Origin: Thermonema lapsum
GTDB taxonomy: Bacteria > Bacteroidota > Bacteroidia > Cytophagales > Thermonemataceae
Assembly (NCBI RefSeq): GCF_011761635.1
Contig: NZ_JAASRN010000001.1
Span: 951,846-1,015,845 of the forward strand
Length of the DNA stretch: 64,000 bases
Direction of reading: 5' to 3'
This document shows, in pieces, positions 51,383 to 61,006 of the stretch. The notes beneath the pieces were generated by a model, which saw only the letters and a program-made list of their open reading frames with translations, was not told the origin of the DNA and made no database searches. Made by a program: the position numbers and the translations under genes. The first letter of the stretch is position 1; every line of letters starts with the position of its first letter.

Positions 51383-52582
51383 TCATCGTTTTTTTCGGCG
51401 TTTTATTTCTTCCGATATTAGACGATACTCGCGGTTGCTTTGCCCTTTGATGGAAGTATTTTCTTCTGCCCGACGAATCAGATAAGGCACTACGGCATCG
51501 ACCGGTCCGTAGGGCAAATACTTAGCCACACGGTAACCTGCTTTTGCTAAATTAAACGATATATGGTCGCTCATGCCATAGAGCTGTGCAAAATAGATGC
51601 GCTCATCCTGCGGGGCTATGTCTTTTTCTTGCATACTTTGTGCCAACAACAAGCAGCTCTGCTCGTTGTGAGTACCGGCACAAAAGGCTACTCTGTCGAT
51701 GCGCTCAAGGCAAAAAAGCAGAGCAGCATTATAATCTTCATCACACTTTTTCTTGTTGGGCTGTATGGGGTCTGGGTAGCCCAGTTCTTGGGCGCGCTCA
51801 CGCTCTTTTTCCATGTAAGCCCCACGTACCAGCTTAGCCCCTAAGTACACACCTTGTTCTTGTGCCCAAGCAAAAGCTTCTTTCAGCAGCTGCAGCCCGT
51901 CGCGCCGATACAGCTGATAGGTATTATAAACAACCGCCCGCTCGCGGTTAAAACGCTTCATCATCTCATAGGCAAGGTGGTCTATGGCAGCTTGAATCCA
52001 AGTTTCTTCGGCATCGATGAAGATACGTACCCCCTTGTGATAAGCTGCTTCGCAAAGGCGGTGCACACGTTGTTGTACTTCTACCCATTGTTTTTCTTCC
52101 TCTGCCGAAAGCGAAGCTTTGCTACTCACTTTTTCGAGCAAAGTAAAGGGGGCAATGCCCGTTACTTTAAAAACAGCAAAAGGCACTGCCGGATGTTGGG
52201 CAGCAAAATCAATGGTGCGTAACACCTCCGCAGTGGTTCTTTCAAAGCCTTCTTCGGTCTTTTCGCCCTCTACCGAATAGTCCAAGATGGTGCCTATGCC
52301 GTACTGTGCCAGTTGCTCGATGACTGGCAAGCAATCATCGATATCCTCGCCCCCACAAAATTGTTTGAATAGCGTCTCTCTGACGATGAAGCGGGTCAAG
52401 GGCTTGGTAAAGGGCAAAGCAAGGGTAGTTTTTACCAGAAAAGTGCCGGCATCCACCAAAGCCGGATGGTTCATCATCCCAAAAAGCCAATGCATACGTT
52501 GCAAATCGGCATCGGATTTCGAAGCAAAAGCAATGGAGGTATCGCTGAAGTCCAAAACGATAGGTTCTGTGGGCTCGCTCAT
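51383..52582 (-). CDS. Proline dehydrogenase
   Basis: 399 residues, monofunctional PRODH with the FAD-binding TIM barrel. Key segments: KLVRGAYMEKERERA, FCAGTHNEQSC, and the C-terminal YLPYGPVDAVVPYLIRRAEEN. It oxidises proline to pyrroline-5-carboxylate; the P5C dehydrogenase is not in this window. The bacterial monofunctional form is typical of Bacteroidota. A perfect -7 box lies upstream at 52612. Confidence 0.92.
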   Translation of the reverse strand: MSEPTEPIVLDFSDTSIAFASKSDADLQRMHWLFGMMNHPALVDAGTFLVKTTLALPFTKPLTRFIVRETLFKQFCGGEDIDDCLPVIEQLAQYGIGTILDYSVEGEKTEEGFERTTAEVLRTIDFAAQHPAVPFAVFKVTGIAPFTLLEKVSSKASLSAEEEKQWVEVQQRVHRLCEAAYHKGVRIFIDAEETWIQAAIDHLAYEMMKRFNRERAVVYNTYQLYRRDGLQLLKEAFAWAQEQGVYLGAKLVRGAYMEKERERAQELGYPDPIQPNKKKCDEDYNAALLFCLERIDRVAFCAGTHNEQSCLLLAQSMQEKDIAPQDERIYFAQLYGMSDHISFNLAKAGYRVAKYLPYGPVDAVVPYLIRRAEENTSIKGQSNREYRLISEEIKRRKKR

Positions 52583-52611
52583 AGTTTTTCAATTTATCGA
52601 CATAAGACGCC

Positions 52612-52641
52612 CAAAGTTACGGTTTTTGCGCACTACTTTTG
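52612..52641. promoter_or_regulatory. Divergent promoters of proline dehydrogenase and TPR gene
   Basis: On the minus strand TAACTTTG (52612-52619) serves the proline dehydrogenase. On the plus strand TACTTTTG (52634-52641) lies 55 nt before the TPR gene start. The -33 elements are less clear. Confidence 0.5.
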
Positions 52642-52695
52642 TTATCTTTTAGAAGAGGATACAGCGCAACTCAAGGCTTTGGGAAAAATCTATTT

Positions 52696-53871
52696 ATGAA
52701 AAGGAGGCGACATTTTATACTGTTTGTATGTGGGCTTTGTTTGCTTGTTACAAGCAGCCGAGCACAGCACAGTGACCATCTGCAGGCTGCCCTCATGGCA
52801 ATGTATGAAGGCGATTACGAACAGGCAAGCCTTCATTACAAGCGGGCATTGGCAGACAACCCCAACTCCCCTACGGCACTATGGGGGCTTGCACGCAGCT
52901 ATTTTTACACCGGCAATTACGAGCAAGCCTTGCAGCTATGCCAGCAACTCATGCAGAACAAACGCAATGAGTGGAAATGCCGTGCCACCCTTTTAGAGGC
53001 TTTTTGCTATTTTCAACTGCCCGATAGGGCTATGGAGCAACGCATTCAAAAACTGCAGGCGGCTCAGGCTTGCATGCCACAAGACTACCGCGCCCATTTT
53101 TATTTGGGCTTGCTATATGTTCAAACCCATCGATACGCAGAAGCAGAGGCAGCCTTTAAAGAGGCACTAAAACTACGCCCCCGACAAACAGACATCTGGA
53201 TTGCGCTGGGCAACCTGTATGCCCGTCAGGAGCAATGGACCGAAGCTACCGAGTGTTGGTGTCAAGCCGCAGAGCATGATTATGCCCCTGCTGAGATTGT
53301 GTATAACTGCGCCAAGCTGTCGCTACGCAGCGGCAATTATGAACGTGGCTTACAACTGATGAAACATTACGCTCAGCATCACCCCTTGCAAGCCGACGAT
53401 TATTTTGACATAGCGCGTGCTTGTGCCGCCCAGAATCAATATGAAAAGGCTCTGCTTTATATAGAAGCTGCCATAAGCCTATCGCCCGAACGGGCTGTTT
53501 ATTATGCGTTTATGGCAGACTATCATGCCGCACGTCAGCAGTGGGATTCTGCCCTTTATGCCAACAGTCAAGCCATACTCAAACAAGGTGATGAAAGCGC
53601 CTATTTCATACAACGTGCCCAGTTGCTGCTGCATGCAGGCAAAGACAAAGAAGCCAAAGACTACCTCGATTTTTGGATACAACAGGAACCCGACAATGCC
53701 CAAGCACATTATGCCCATGCACTATGGCTGGAACGTAATGGTGGAAAAAAAAGAGCTATCAAAGCAGCAGTAAAAGCCGCTATTCAATGCGGCATGCACC
53801 CGCAGGAAATAAGCGAGTCGCTGCGCAAATATGCCTACCGTTACTACAGACAATCATCCTCTACGCCTTAG
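52696..53871 (+). CDS. Secreted TPR-repeat protein
   Basis: 391 residues from ATG 52696, where a signal peptide begins (MKRRRHFILFVCGLCLLVTSSRAQ). The body is at least eight tetratricopeptide repeats (ALWGLARSYFYTGNYEQAL, ALGNLYARQEQWTEA and others). It is likely periplasmic or envelope-associated and a scaffold; no catalytic domain. The last 18 nt overlap the convergent flippase gene. Confidence 0.8.
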   Translation: MKRRRHFILFVCGLCLLVTSSRAQHSDHLQAALMAMYEGDYEQASLHYKRALADNPNSPTALWGLARSYFYTGNYEQALQLCQQLMQNKRNEWKCRATLLEAFCYFQLPDRAMEQRIQKLQAAQACMPQDYRAHFYLGLLYVQTHRYAEAEAAFKEALKLRPRQTDIWIALGNLYARQEQWTEATECWCQAAEHDYAPAEIVYNCAKLSLRSGNYERGLQLMKHYAQHHPLQADDYFDIARACAAQNQYEKALLYIEAAISLSPERAVYYAFMADYHAARQQWDSALYANSQAILKQGDESAYFIQRAQLLLHAGKDKEAKDYLDFWIQQEPDNAQAHYAHALWLERNGGKKRAIKAAVKAAIQCGMHPQEISESLRKYAYRYYRQSSSTP

Positions 53872-55356
53872 CTTCTTTAGGAAGGCTTCCGCTATGTCTG
53901 CCAGCTCTGCAGACAGGCGCCACTTCCATATAGCCGCCGCCAACAAGAGCACCAACAGTCCTGAGCGAATCAGTACGTTGACAAAAGCCCCCAAAAGAGT
54001 CTGCACCGGTAACAAAGGCATCAATTCCAGCGCTGCCCACAATGCCAACAAAACCAGCGCCGCCCCTGCACTTTCCTTACTGAACGGATGAATACGCACC
54101 TTTACCCACAAAAAAACACTGCGCAGCAAATTGTAAACAAGCATGGAAAGGAAAGTAGCCAACGCGGCACCTTCCAAGCCCATCCAAGGGATGAACCACC
54201 AGTTGGTGGCTATTACCAAAACAGCTAACAAAATATTGGAAAGCAAAGCAAATTTGTAATATCTCGATTGCAGCAAAATTTCGTTGTTCACCCCCATAGC
54301 CATATCGAAGAAGCGCGCCAAGCCAACCCAAAACAATACCTGCATGCCCTGACGATACACCTCGCCTTGCGGCATAATGACAAATATTTCCTTACGGTTA
54401 AGCCATATCAACAAAAACAAAGCGCCGCCTATCAGCATTTGATTGATTGCTGAACGGCAATACAACTCTGATAGCTCTCCTATTGCCTGCTTTGCCCATG
54501 CCCTTGAAATCAAAGGAGTTGTAATTTGTGAAATTGCCCGTCGTGGTATCTCTATGACATTTGCCATGAAGAAAGCAATTGTATAAATGCCGGTATCGGC
54601 TTCACCTAACAACATCCCCAACATCATAATATCGGCTTGATTCACAACCACAATGCTTAGCCCGCCCATCAAAATAAAAACAGCATATTCCATCATTTCT
54701 CTTAAACGCCCCTGGACTATAGCCCACCAGCCGGCGGGAAACAGGCGGAAACGATGCAAGCGATAAAGGTATGCCGTAAGCCCCAAAACAGCTATTACAT
54801 AATAGGCAGCTACAGCGTCGAACACACGTCCGAAGGCTATCCAATGCACCCCCACCGCCACTACTAATAAGGCAATGGTCGCCTTCAAAAAGAAGTCGCG
54901 AAACAAAGCAGGTACAGCAATACGCAAATATGCTCTACACCACGCTTCTATGATGCTTTGAAAAGCTATGCCTAAAGTCAAAGGAAACAGATAGTAAAAA
55001 TAAAGCTCTACATGCGGCGATTTGTCAATATAAAGCCCCAGATAAAGCTTCTTGCCCCACCACAACAGCAAGCTAAGCCCAGCAAAAGCCATGAGTGTAT
55101 AAGCAATGGACATGGAAAAGAAAGCATCGCGCCGCTTGCCTTCAAAATAAGGGTGAAAGCGGTCAATCACCTGCGGCATGCCGGCAAGTACAATGGCGCT
55201 CAACAACGTAGCGTTTGCCAATATCTGCCGAAAAACCCCAATTTGCTCCGGACTCAGAAAAGCAGGCATCAAAAAGAGGTTTGTAAGTGCCCCCACCAAT
55301 ACGCCCACATAAGCGACTAATGAATACTTTGCCCCTTGGCGAATAACAATTCCCAT
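53854..55356 (-). CDS. Oligosaccharide flippase-like membrane protein
   Basis: 500 residues with 12-14 membrane helices. It resembles Wzx/polysaccharide-biosynthesis flippases (start GIVIRQGAKYSLVAYVGVLVGAL; loop LFLMPAFLSPEQIGVFRQIL). It should move lipid-linked sugars across the inner membrane. It is divergent from a methyltransferase-like and a glycosyltransferase gene, consistent with a glycan locus. Confidence 0.8.
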   Translation of the reverse strand: MGIVIRQGAKYSLVAYVGVLVGALTNLFLMPAFLSPEQIGVFRQILANATLLSAIVLAGMPQVIDRFHPYFEGKRRDAFFSMSIAYTLMAFAGLSLLLWWGKKLYLGLYIDKSPHVELYFYYLFPLTLGIAFQSIIEAWCRAYLRIAVPALFRDFFLKATIALLVVAVGVHWIAFGRVFDAVAAYYVIAVLGLTAYLYRLHRFRLFPAGWWAIVQGRLREMMEYAVFILMGGLSIVVVNQADIMMLGMLLGEADTGIYTIAFFMANVIEIPRRAISQITTPLISRAWAKQAIGELSELYCRSAINQMLIGGALFLLIWLNRKEIFVIMPQGEVYRQGMQVLFWVGLARFFDMAMGVNNEILLQSRYYKFALLSNILLAVLVIATNWWFIPWMGLEGAALATFLSMLVYNLLRSVFLWVKVRIHPFSKESAGAALVLLALWAALELMPLLPVQTLLGAFVNVLIRSGLLVLLLAAAIWKWRLSAELADIAEAFLKKLRRRG

Positions 55357-55397
55357 GTAGTTATTTTCTAAATTGCGCGCACAAAATACTGTATTTT

Positions 55398-56045
55398 ATG
55401 TCGATGATAAAAAAAATAAAAAAAGCAGCATGGTGGATACTCAATAAGCTACGGTTGGGCGCTCCCCTTAACTTACTGCTTCAAAGTGGACTGAAAGACT
55501 TGGGCTGGTTTCGCTCGTTCTACTCCAAGCGCTCAGAAGATGCCGCAGGGCACCCTATTCCGTGGTTTACCTATGCTGCCTATCTTTTTTTAGATGAACG
55601 ACTGCAAAAACACTTCCGAGTCTTCGAGTACGGAAGTGGCAGTTCTACTTGCTATTTTGCCCGCAAAGTATCGGAAGTGTATAGTGTCGAGCATCATGAA
55701 AGCTGGGCAAAGCAGGTGCAAAGCAAGCTAACCGAAAAGGCTACTGTGCTTTATCGTACAGGCGCCTCCTACCCTCATGCCATCCGCGAGGTACCTGCCC
55801 CTTTTCATTTGATTGTCATCGATGGAATCATGCGCAACGAGTGCATCAAAGAAGCGCCCAAGCACCTGAGTGAAGACGGGGTAATCATTGTGGACAACAG
55901 CAATCGTGAAGAATATAAGGAAAGTCTGCTTTGGTTAGTTTCACAAGGTTTCAAACGACTCGATTTCTATGGTATGATACCCATAAGCACCGAGCTTTCT
56001 TGCACTTCTTTCTTTTACAAGGAAAACAACTGCCTGAACATATGA
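55398..56045 (+). CDS. Class I SAM-dependent methyltransferase-like protein
   Basis: 215 residues with a Rossmann core: motif I VFEYGSGSSTCYFARKV, an acidic turn SVEHHESW and the late strand HLIVIDGI. The pattern EYGSGxSTxxxA is typical of FkbM-like/sugar methyltransferases in glycan loci. The substrate is unknown. The glycosyltransferase gene starts inside its stop (ATGA). Confidence 0.72.
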   Translation: MSMIKKIKKAAWWILNKLRLGAPLNLLLQSGLKDLGWFRSFYSKRSEDAAGHPIPWFTYAAYLFLDERLQKHFRVFEYGSGSSTCYFARKVSEVYSVEHHESWAKQVQSKLTEKATVLYRTGASYPHAIREVPAPFHLIVIDGIMRNECIKEAPKHLSEDGVIIVDNSNREEYKESLLWLVSQGFKRLDFYGMIPISTELSCTSFFYKENNCLNI

Positions 56046-56926
56046 GTCTGGCTCCTATTGTGATTTTTGCCTATAGACGCCCCGCCTCCTTGCAACACTT
56101 ACTTGCTTGTTTAGAGCAAACGCCCGAATGGGTGCACTCCGAGGTCTTCATATTCATCGACGCCCCCAAAAAAAGCGAGGAAAAAGCTGCTGTCATGGCA
56201 ACATACCAACAGGCGCAATCGCTGCAACACCCACACAAACACATCTTTTTAGCTCAGCAACACAAAGGACTGGCGCGCGCTGTCATAGAAGGGGTCTCTT
56301 CTGTGATTGCAGAATATGGCAAAGCCATTGTATTAGAAGACGACTTAGAGTGCACCGCTGACTTTCTCACATTCATGAATACCGCTTTGGAAAAGTATAA
56401 GAACCAGAAGCAGGTGTTTTCTTTGAGCGGCTATTCGCCTCCCATCCATTTGCCCGCCGATTATCCCCATGACCTGTTTCTTGCGCCCCGATTTTCTTCA
56501 TGGGGGTGGGGCATCTGGCACGACCGCTGGGAAAGCATAGACTGGGAAGTTTCTGATTTTGAAGACTTCTGGCAAAACCCAAAAGCAAGACGCAGCTTTG
56601 CCGAAGGGGGCGAAGATTTGCCCTACATGCTTTACAAGCAACAAAAAGGGGAAAATAACTCTTGGGCTATACGGGCTTGCTATAACCTCTACCGCCAAAG
56701 CAAATACTGCCTCTATCCGCGTCATAGCAAATGCCGCCACGTATATACCAAGCACAGCACCCACTTCCGCTTATATACTCGCAAGTTCAACACTTGGCTT
56801 TCTACGCACCCCGTGAAGTTGCCCGATGAGCTTCCGCCTCCGGATAGCCGCATCCTCCGGGCAGTTGCCCGGTATTATCGCCCAACTCCTTGGCGACGCC
56901 TCTTCAACCGCCTTCGCTATGGCTGA
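56042..56926 (+). CDS. Family 2-like glycosyltransferase
   Basis: 294 residues from ATG 56042 (the 37 codons upstream in this frame overlap the methyltransferase and are rejected). A GT-A fold start, IVIFAYRRPASLQHLLACL, followed by AIVLEDDLECTADFL (the DxD-like motif). The C-terminal WGWGIWHDRWESIDW resembles sugar transferases that modify surface glycans. It is coupled to the methyltransferase gene by the ATGA overlap. Confidence 0.78.
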   Translation: MSLAPIVIFAYRRPASLQHLLACLEQTPEWVHSEVFIFIDAPKKSEEKAAVMATYQQAQSLQHPHKHIFLAQQHKGLARAVIEGVSSVIAEYGKAIVLEDDLECTADFLTFMNTALEKYKNQKQVFSLSGYSPPIHLPADYPHDLFLAPRFSSWGWGIWHDRWESIDWEVSDFEDFWQNPKARRSFAEGGEDLPYMLYKQQKGENNSWAIRACYNLYRQSKYCLYPRHSKCRHVYTKHSTHFRLYTRKFNTWLSTHPVKLPDELPPPDSRILRAVARYYRPTPWRRLFNRLRYG

Positions 56927-56954
56927 ATCGCTTTCATAGCCTTGTAAAAACTGC

Positions 56955-56962
56955 TATCTTTG
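56955..56962 (+). promoter_or_regulatory. -7 box of pth
   Basis: TATCTTTG perfectly matches the -7 consensus, 34 nt before the pth start. Confidence 0.45.
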
Positions 56963-56996
56963 CTATTTGTTGTGTTAGTCTGAACTTTTAAAAGCG

Positions 56997-57557
56997 ATGA
57001 AATATTTGATAGCAGGACTGGGGAACCCCGGCAGTGAGTATCTTTTCACCCGCCATAATATAGGATTCATGGTACTGGACCGCTTGGCGGCTTCTCAATC
57101 GCTTTCCTTCACTACCGAACGCTATGGCGAGCTTGCTACCCTTTCGCATCGGGGACGAAAACTCATTTTGCTGAAGCCTTCTACCTACATGAACTTGAGC
57201 GGCAAAGCCGTTCGCTATTGGCTGCAACAGGAAAAAATACCAATAGAAAACCTGCTCGTCATCACAGATGACATAGCCCTTCCTTTCGGGAAGCTGCGTT
57301 TGCGCACCCAAGGGTCTCATGGCGGACACAATGGCTTGCGCAATATAGAAGAGCTGCTTCAAACCAGTCAGTACGCACGGCTCCGCATAGGCATAGGCAA
57401 TGAATTTCCCAAAGGGCAACAAGCCGACTACGTCTTGTCGCCTTTTAGTGAAGAAGAACAGAAGCAACTGCCAACTATCTTAGACAAAGCGGCGCAAGCA
57501 GTACTTAGCTTTGCTAACGTGGGGGCGGTGCAAACCATGAACCAATTCAACCGTTAA
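56997..57557 (+). CDS. pth: Peptidyl-tRNA hydrolase
   Basis: 186 residues: GLGNPGSEYLFTRHNIGF with the catalytic His20, KPSTYMNLSGKAV, and GSHGGHNGLRNIEELL. It recycles peptidyl-tRNA released from stalled ribosomes. The 18-nt gap to the phosphatase gene suggests one transcript. Confidence 0.96.
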   Translation: MKYLIAGLGNPGSEYLFTRHNIGFMVLDRLAASQSLSFTTERYGELATLSHRGRKLILLKPSTYMNLSGKAVRYWLQQEKIPIENLLVITDDIALPFGKLRLRTQGSHGGHNGLRNIEELLQTSQYARLRIGIGNEFPKGQQADYVLSPFSEEEQKQLPTILDKAAQAVLSFANVGAVQTMNQFNR

Positions 57558-57575
57558 CTTTAAAACTACACAGCT

Positions 57576-58076
57576 ATGATAAAAGTATTGTTCGTTTGTT
57601 TAGGCAACATCTGCCGCTCACCTATGGCAGAAGGAATCTTTAAAAAACTCGTCAAAGAAGAAAAACTGGAGAGTAAAATAATGGTGGACTCTGCCGGCAC
57701 TGGCTCTTGGCATATAGGGGAATTGCCAGACCGCCGCACACGTCAAATTGCCGAAAAACACGGCATTTTACTCAACAGCCGTGCCCGTCAAATTCACCGG
57801 GAAGATTTCGAAACCTTTGACTACATCTTAGTAGCCGACCGCAGCAACCTGCGCGAGGTGGAACGCTTGGCACAAAGCCACCCCCGTGCCAAAAGCAAAA
57901 TCATGCTCATACGTGACTTTGACCCGGTAGCGCCCCAGTCAGAAGTGCCAGACCCCTACTATGGCGACTTGTCCGACTTTGAGGAAGTGTACCAGATTCT
58001 CGACCGCTCGTTGCGTCCTTTTCTGGATTTCATCAAGCAAGAACACAGGGCACTGCTGCAAGAGATGTCTTCTTAG
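57576..58076 (+). CDS. Low-molecular-weight protein tyrosine phosphatase
   Basis: 166 residues with the P-loop VCLGNICRSP (C8-x5-R14) and the acid loop VPDPYYGDLSDF. It should dephosphorylate tyrosine-phosphorylated proteins, often those controlling exopolysaccharide synthesis. Its 4-nt end overlap with the convergent GT9 gene reflects compact packing. Confidence 0.93.
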   Translation: MIKVLFVCLGNICRSPMAEGIFKKLVKEEKLESKIMVDSAGTGSWHIGELPDRRTRQIAEKHGILLNSRARQIHREDFETFDYILVADRSNLREVERLAQSHPRAKSKIMLIRDFDPVAPQSEVPDPYYGDLSDFEEVYQILDRSLRPFLDFIKQEHRALLQEMSS

Positions 58077-59116
58077 GCAAGCACTACTTTCTCGAGGCGC
58101 GCCATGACCTGCGCTGCCTCTATGCCTTCCATACAAGCTTTATCGCCACGTACACAAGGCTTGCTTCCAAAAATAGAGCATGGACGACAATCCAAATCTT
58201 TGCGTTGTATGATGTTTTCTTTGGCTTGAAACAAGGGCGCAAAGCCTGCTGCTGGATGCGTGGCACCCCATATGGATACTACGGGGATGCCTGCCAGTGC
58301 AGCCAAATGCATGTTGGCAGAGTCCATACTGAGCATGGCATCCAGATGGTGCATGAAATGCCATTCTTGGCGCAGCGACAAGCGCCCTGCCATATTCACT
58401 ATTTGTGAAGGCGACAGCGCACATAACTCATCCATCAAAGCTGCCTCTTTTTTTCCTCCACCAAACAAAAAGATACGCCACTCCGGATACCTCTGCCTTA
58501 TGAGCCTCAAAAGACTTTCTACCTTATGCACGCCCCACTGTTTGTTTTCGTGAAACGCAAAAGGGGCAATACCTACCCATGCAGATTTTTGGGGCAGCAA
58601 GTCAAGCGAATGCAAAAAATTGTCTAAAGCACCCTGTTCCTCTGCTGAAAAAAGCATGTAAGGCGGCGGAAGCAAAGTGGCATCTAAGCCCAGTTGCCGA
58701 AAGGGGGCGGCATACATTTCAGTAACATGAGGCAGAGCAAAAGCAGCCCGTTGTCGGATAAAGCGTTTCCGCTGTGTTCTGTTTTTGGAAATGCTCAAAC
58801 AACGCACACCTTGCAGGCGTGCTATGGCTTTGATGATGTTACTTCGCAAATTCTGATGCGCATCTATCAGGCAATCGTACTCTCTGAGAGGCAGGCGACG
58901 GCTCAAGTGCCATAGCCCACTCATGCCTTTGTACTCATTATCCACATCGGCGGGCAAGGGCTGCAGACGCTCAATGCCTTCAAAAAGGGATGCCAACTTA
59001 GGACGCGTGAGCAGGTCTATATGCAACTGCGGGTGGCGGTGCAACACAGACACCAGCACCGGCAGCAAGAGCGCCACATCGCCCATTGCCGAAAAGCGAA
59101 CTACCAGCAGACGCAC
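58073..59116 (-). CDS. Glycosyltransferase family 9 (heptosyltransferase-like)
   Basis: 347 residues, GT-B fold. N-terminal LRLLVVRFSAMGDVALLLPVL-type start, and the sugar-nucleotide site SMDSANMHLAALAGIPVVSIWGATHP. The C-terminus carries Cys in CRPCSIFG and KPCVRGDKACM. It resembles ADP-heptose:LPS heptosyltransferases and probably acts on lipopolysaccharide or another surface glycan. It is 4 nt downstream of the DUF4254 gene. Confidence 0.87.
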   Translation of the reverse strand: MRLLVVRFSAMGDVALLLPVLVSVLHRHPQLHIDLLTRPKLASLFEGIERLQPLPADVDNEYKGMSGLWHLSRRLPLREYDCLIDAHQNLRSNIIKAIARLQGVRCLSISKNRTQRKRFIRQRAAFALPHVTEMYAAPFRQLGLDATLLPPPYMLFSAEEQGALDNFLHSLDLLPQKSAWVGIAPFAFHENKQWGVHKVESLLRLIRQRYPEWRIFLFGGGKKEAALMDELCALSPSQIVNMAGRLSLRQEWHFMHHLDAMLSMDSANMHLAALAGIPVVSIWGATHPAAGFAPLFQAKENIIQRKDLDCRPCSIFGSKPCVRGDKACMEGIEAAQVMARLEKVVLA

Positions 59117-59120
59117 AAGC

Positions 59121-59744
59121 TTATGATTTGGCTTTTTTATACAAAACAGGGTTTAGAGAAGCGTCATTGTACATCTTCATTTGGCGATACACCTTCATAT
59201 AACGCTCTCCGTTTAGGATATCTTCTACCAGCTCGTCGAAACAACGCGCCAAATCTTCTTTTTGCTCCATCAAGACGTTCAGCTTCTGTTGGCACTTGGC
59301 AATGTGATTTTCATCCACATCGGTGCGAAGGGTCTGTTCCCGCATGTGGTATATCTTCAACATCAAGATGGAAAGGCGGTCTAAGAGCCACGCCGGTGTT
59401 TCGGAATTCATGCGGGCATGAGGCTTACGCTCCACCTTCTGTTGCTCGAAGTAGTGCAAAAACCAGTCGTCCATTTGCTCCACAGTATCGGTGCGCTCTT
59501 GGTTCGAAGCATCGATGCGTCGTTTCAACTGCACCAAGGTTTCAGGTGCTATTTCGGGGTCACGAATCAAGTCTTCCAAGTGCCACTGAACCGTATCTAT
59601 CCAGTTTTTTTTGTAAAGCAGGTACTCCAAACTACCTTCTGGATAGGGATTCTGCATGGGGGCATTCACGTCGTCATGACGGTGATAGTCTTCTATCGAT
59701 TGCTCAAATATGCGTATGCAGGCTTGCGCTTGGGGTTTTTCCAT
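59121..59744 (-). CDS. DUF4254 protein
   Basis: 207 residues, all helical (IRIFEQSIEDYHRHDDVNAP, DTVEQMDDWFLHYFEQQ). A DUF4254 family member. In Bacteroidota it often sits beside GT9 genes, as here with a 4-nt gap, so a role in glycan assembly is a reasonable guess; biochemical function is unknown. Confidence 0.83.
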   Translation of the reverse strand: MEKPQAQACIRIFEQSIEDYHRHDDVNAPMQNPYPEGSLEYLLYKKNWIDTVQWHLEDLIRDPEIAPETLVQLKRRIDASNQERTDTVEQMDDWFLHYFEQQKVERKPHARMNSETPAWLLDRLSILMLKIYHMREQTLRTDVDENHIAKCQQKLNVLMEQKEDLARCFDELVEDILNGERYMKVYRQMKMYNDASLNPVLYKKAKS

Positions 59745-59773
59745 CGTTTTTGCGGCAAAAATACACTTTTTGT

Positions 59774-60406
59774 TTATTGCATCAAAGCATAGAGGATAAT
59801 GTTCACCCCAAAGCGGGTGTTGTCTTCCACCAAGAAACGTTTGTTCCGATAGTCATAATCCCACTCACAGCCATAGTCTTTGTTGCTGTAGAGTACGCCA
59901 ATACGCCCGTCAATTTTTATTGCTTTCAAGTAGTCGTGCACCAAGTCATCGCCCCAGCCGTTGAGCTCATAAGAAGTGGGGGGCGGTCCTTCGGGAAAGT
60001 CAAAAAAGCAGCGATAAAGTGGGTGGTTGTTGGGCAGCTTTTGAAGTGCTTCTCGCCCAAAGATGCTTGCCATCTGCCTTTCAAAAGACTTGGCAAATAA
60101 GCCGTCGATGTCGTGATTGCAATCATCGACAAAAACAAAGCCCCCATTGCGCACATACTGTTCAAAGTTGCGGCGCTCTTTATCGGTAAACTCTACTAGG
60201 CGGTGCCCACTCATGTAGCAAAACGGATAGTAAAAAATTTCATCGCTTTCGAGCGACACCACCTTTTCTTCCGGCTCTACGGGCAAAGTAGTGTAGGTAA
60301 TCAAAGAGTGCAACAAATTGGCAGGCATGCGCTCGTCGGTGTACCAATCGCCCGAACGATAACGGATTCGGGCAAAGGTAAATGCCCCTCTAAGGTTGAT
60401 TTTCAT
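59774..60406 (-). CDS. DUF4159 protein
   Basis: 210 residues with the DUF4159 pattern (TFARIRYRSGDWYTDER, GGFVFVDDCNHDIDG, WDYDYRNKRFLVED). It may adopt a flavodoxin-like or glutamine-amidotransferase-like fold and is often near MoxR/BatA-type genes; those are not visible here. No signal peptide. It overlaps the upstream lipoprotein gene by 17 nt and precedes the DUF4254 gene by 29 nt. Confidence 0.82.
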   Translation of the reverse strand: MKINLRGAFTFARIRYRSGDWYTDERMPANLLHSLITYTTLPVEPEEKVVSLESDEIFYYPFCYMSGHRLVEFTDKERRNFEQYVRNGGFVFVDDCNHDIDGLFAKSFERQMASIFGREALQKLPNNHPLYRCFFDFPEGPPPTSYELNGWGDDLVHDYLKAIKIDGRIGVLYSNKDYGCEWDYDYRNKRFLVEDNTRFGVNIILYALMQ

Positions 60407-60935
60407 GGTTGAAGTAAATAGTTAGCTGTATGCCAACTGGCACGGGGAACGGCAAACCTGCCAAAGGCACATTTGTATTCACACTAGAGGAAAGCACCAG
60501 CTCATCGGCAGTGAGCTTTCGCACCTGATATTGCTGCGGAACCTCTACATTGAATACCTGCAGTAGAGAATCAACCGCCGGTGAAAAGAAACTCAAATTT
60601 TTTATTTCCAACGTTTTGGCATCGGCGCTTAGTGTCCATGTACCTTGTGAAGTTACTTGCCAAGTACCCTGTGGAGTTAGCTCTAAGAGCCGAACTGTGC
60701 GGTCTTTTTGGAAGTCCAAGGCAATGCTGTCAAGCGTGGTGTCTTCGCCGAGGCTATCGATAGGCACACCGGCAATGCTTACTGCCACACTTGCCCTGTA
60801 GGCATACCACCGGTCCGCTGTAAGCCAATCTTCGGGCTTGGGGCTTTTGTCCTTTTTGTTGCAGGCGGCTGTCCATAGCAAGGCAAAAGCAAAGCAAAAG
60901 AACAAAGAAGTATTTCTTTTCACGTTCATATACAA
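60390..60935 (-). CDS. Lipocalin-like lipoprotein
   Basis: 181 residues. A lipoprotein signal (ALLWTAACNKKDK, lipobox Cys about 25), then a beta-rich body with TWQVTSQGTWTLSADAKTLEI and LTADELVLSSS, a pattern seen in lipocalin-like DUF proteins of Bacteroidota. Function unknown. It overlaps the DUF4159 gene by 17 nt, and the four genes down to GT9 form one compact operon. Confidence 0.7.
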   Translation of the reverse strand: MYMNVKRNTSLFFCFAFALLWTAACNKKDKSPKPEDWLTADRWYAYRASVAVSIAGVPIDSLGEDTTLDSIALDFQKDRTVRLLELTPQGTWQVTSQGTWTLSADAKTLEIKNLSFFSPAVDSLLQVFNVEVPQQYQVRKLTADELVLSSSVNTNVPLAGLPFPVPVGIQLTIYFNHENQP

Positions 60936-61006
60936 AAAGTTTTTGCTTTAGTCGCTTAAACGCTAAAATCTGCTCGATAGTTTAAAACACTCCGACTAAT
61001 GTATCT

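Noticed and set aside
59021-60100. A 359-codon plus-strand frame
   Set aside because: Antisense to the GT9, DUF4254 and DUF4159 genes, all with family support and operon spacing.
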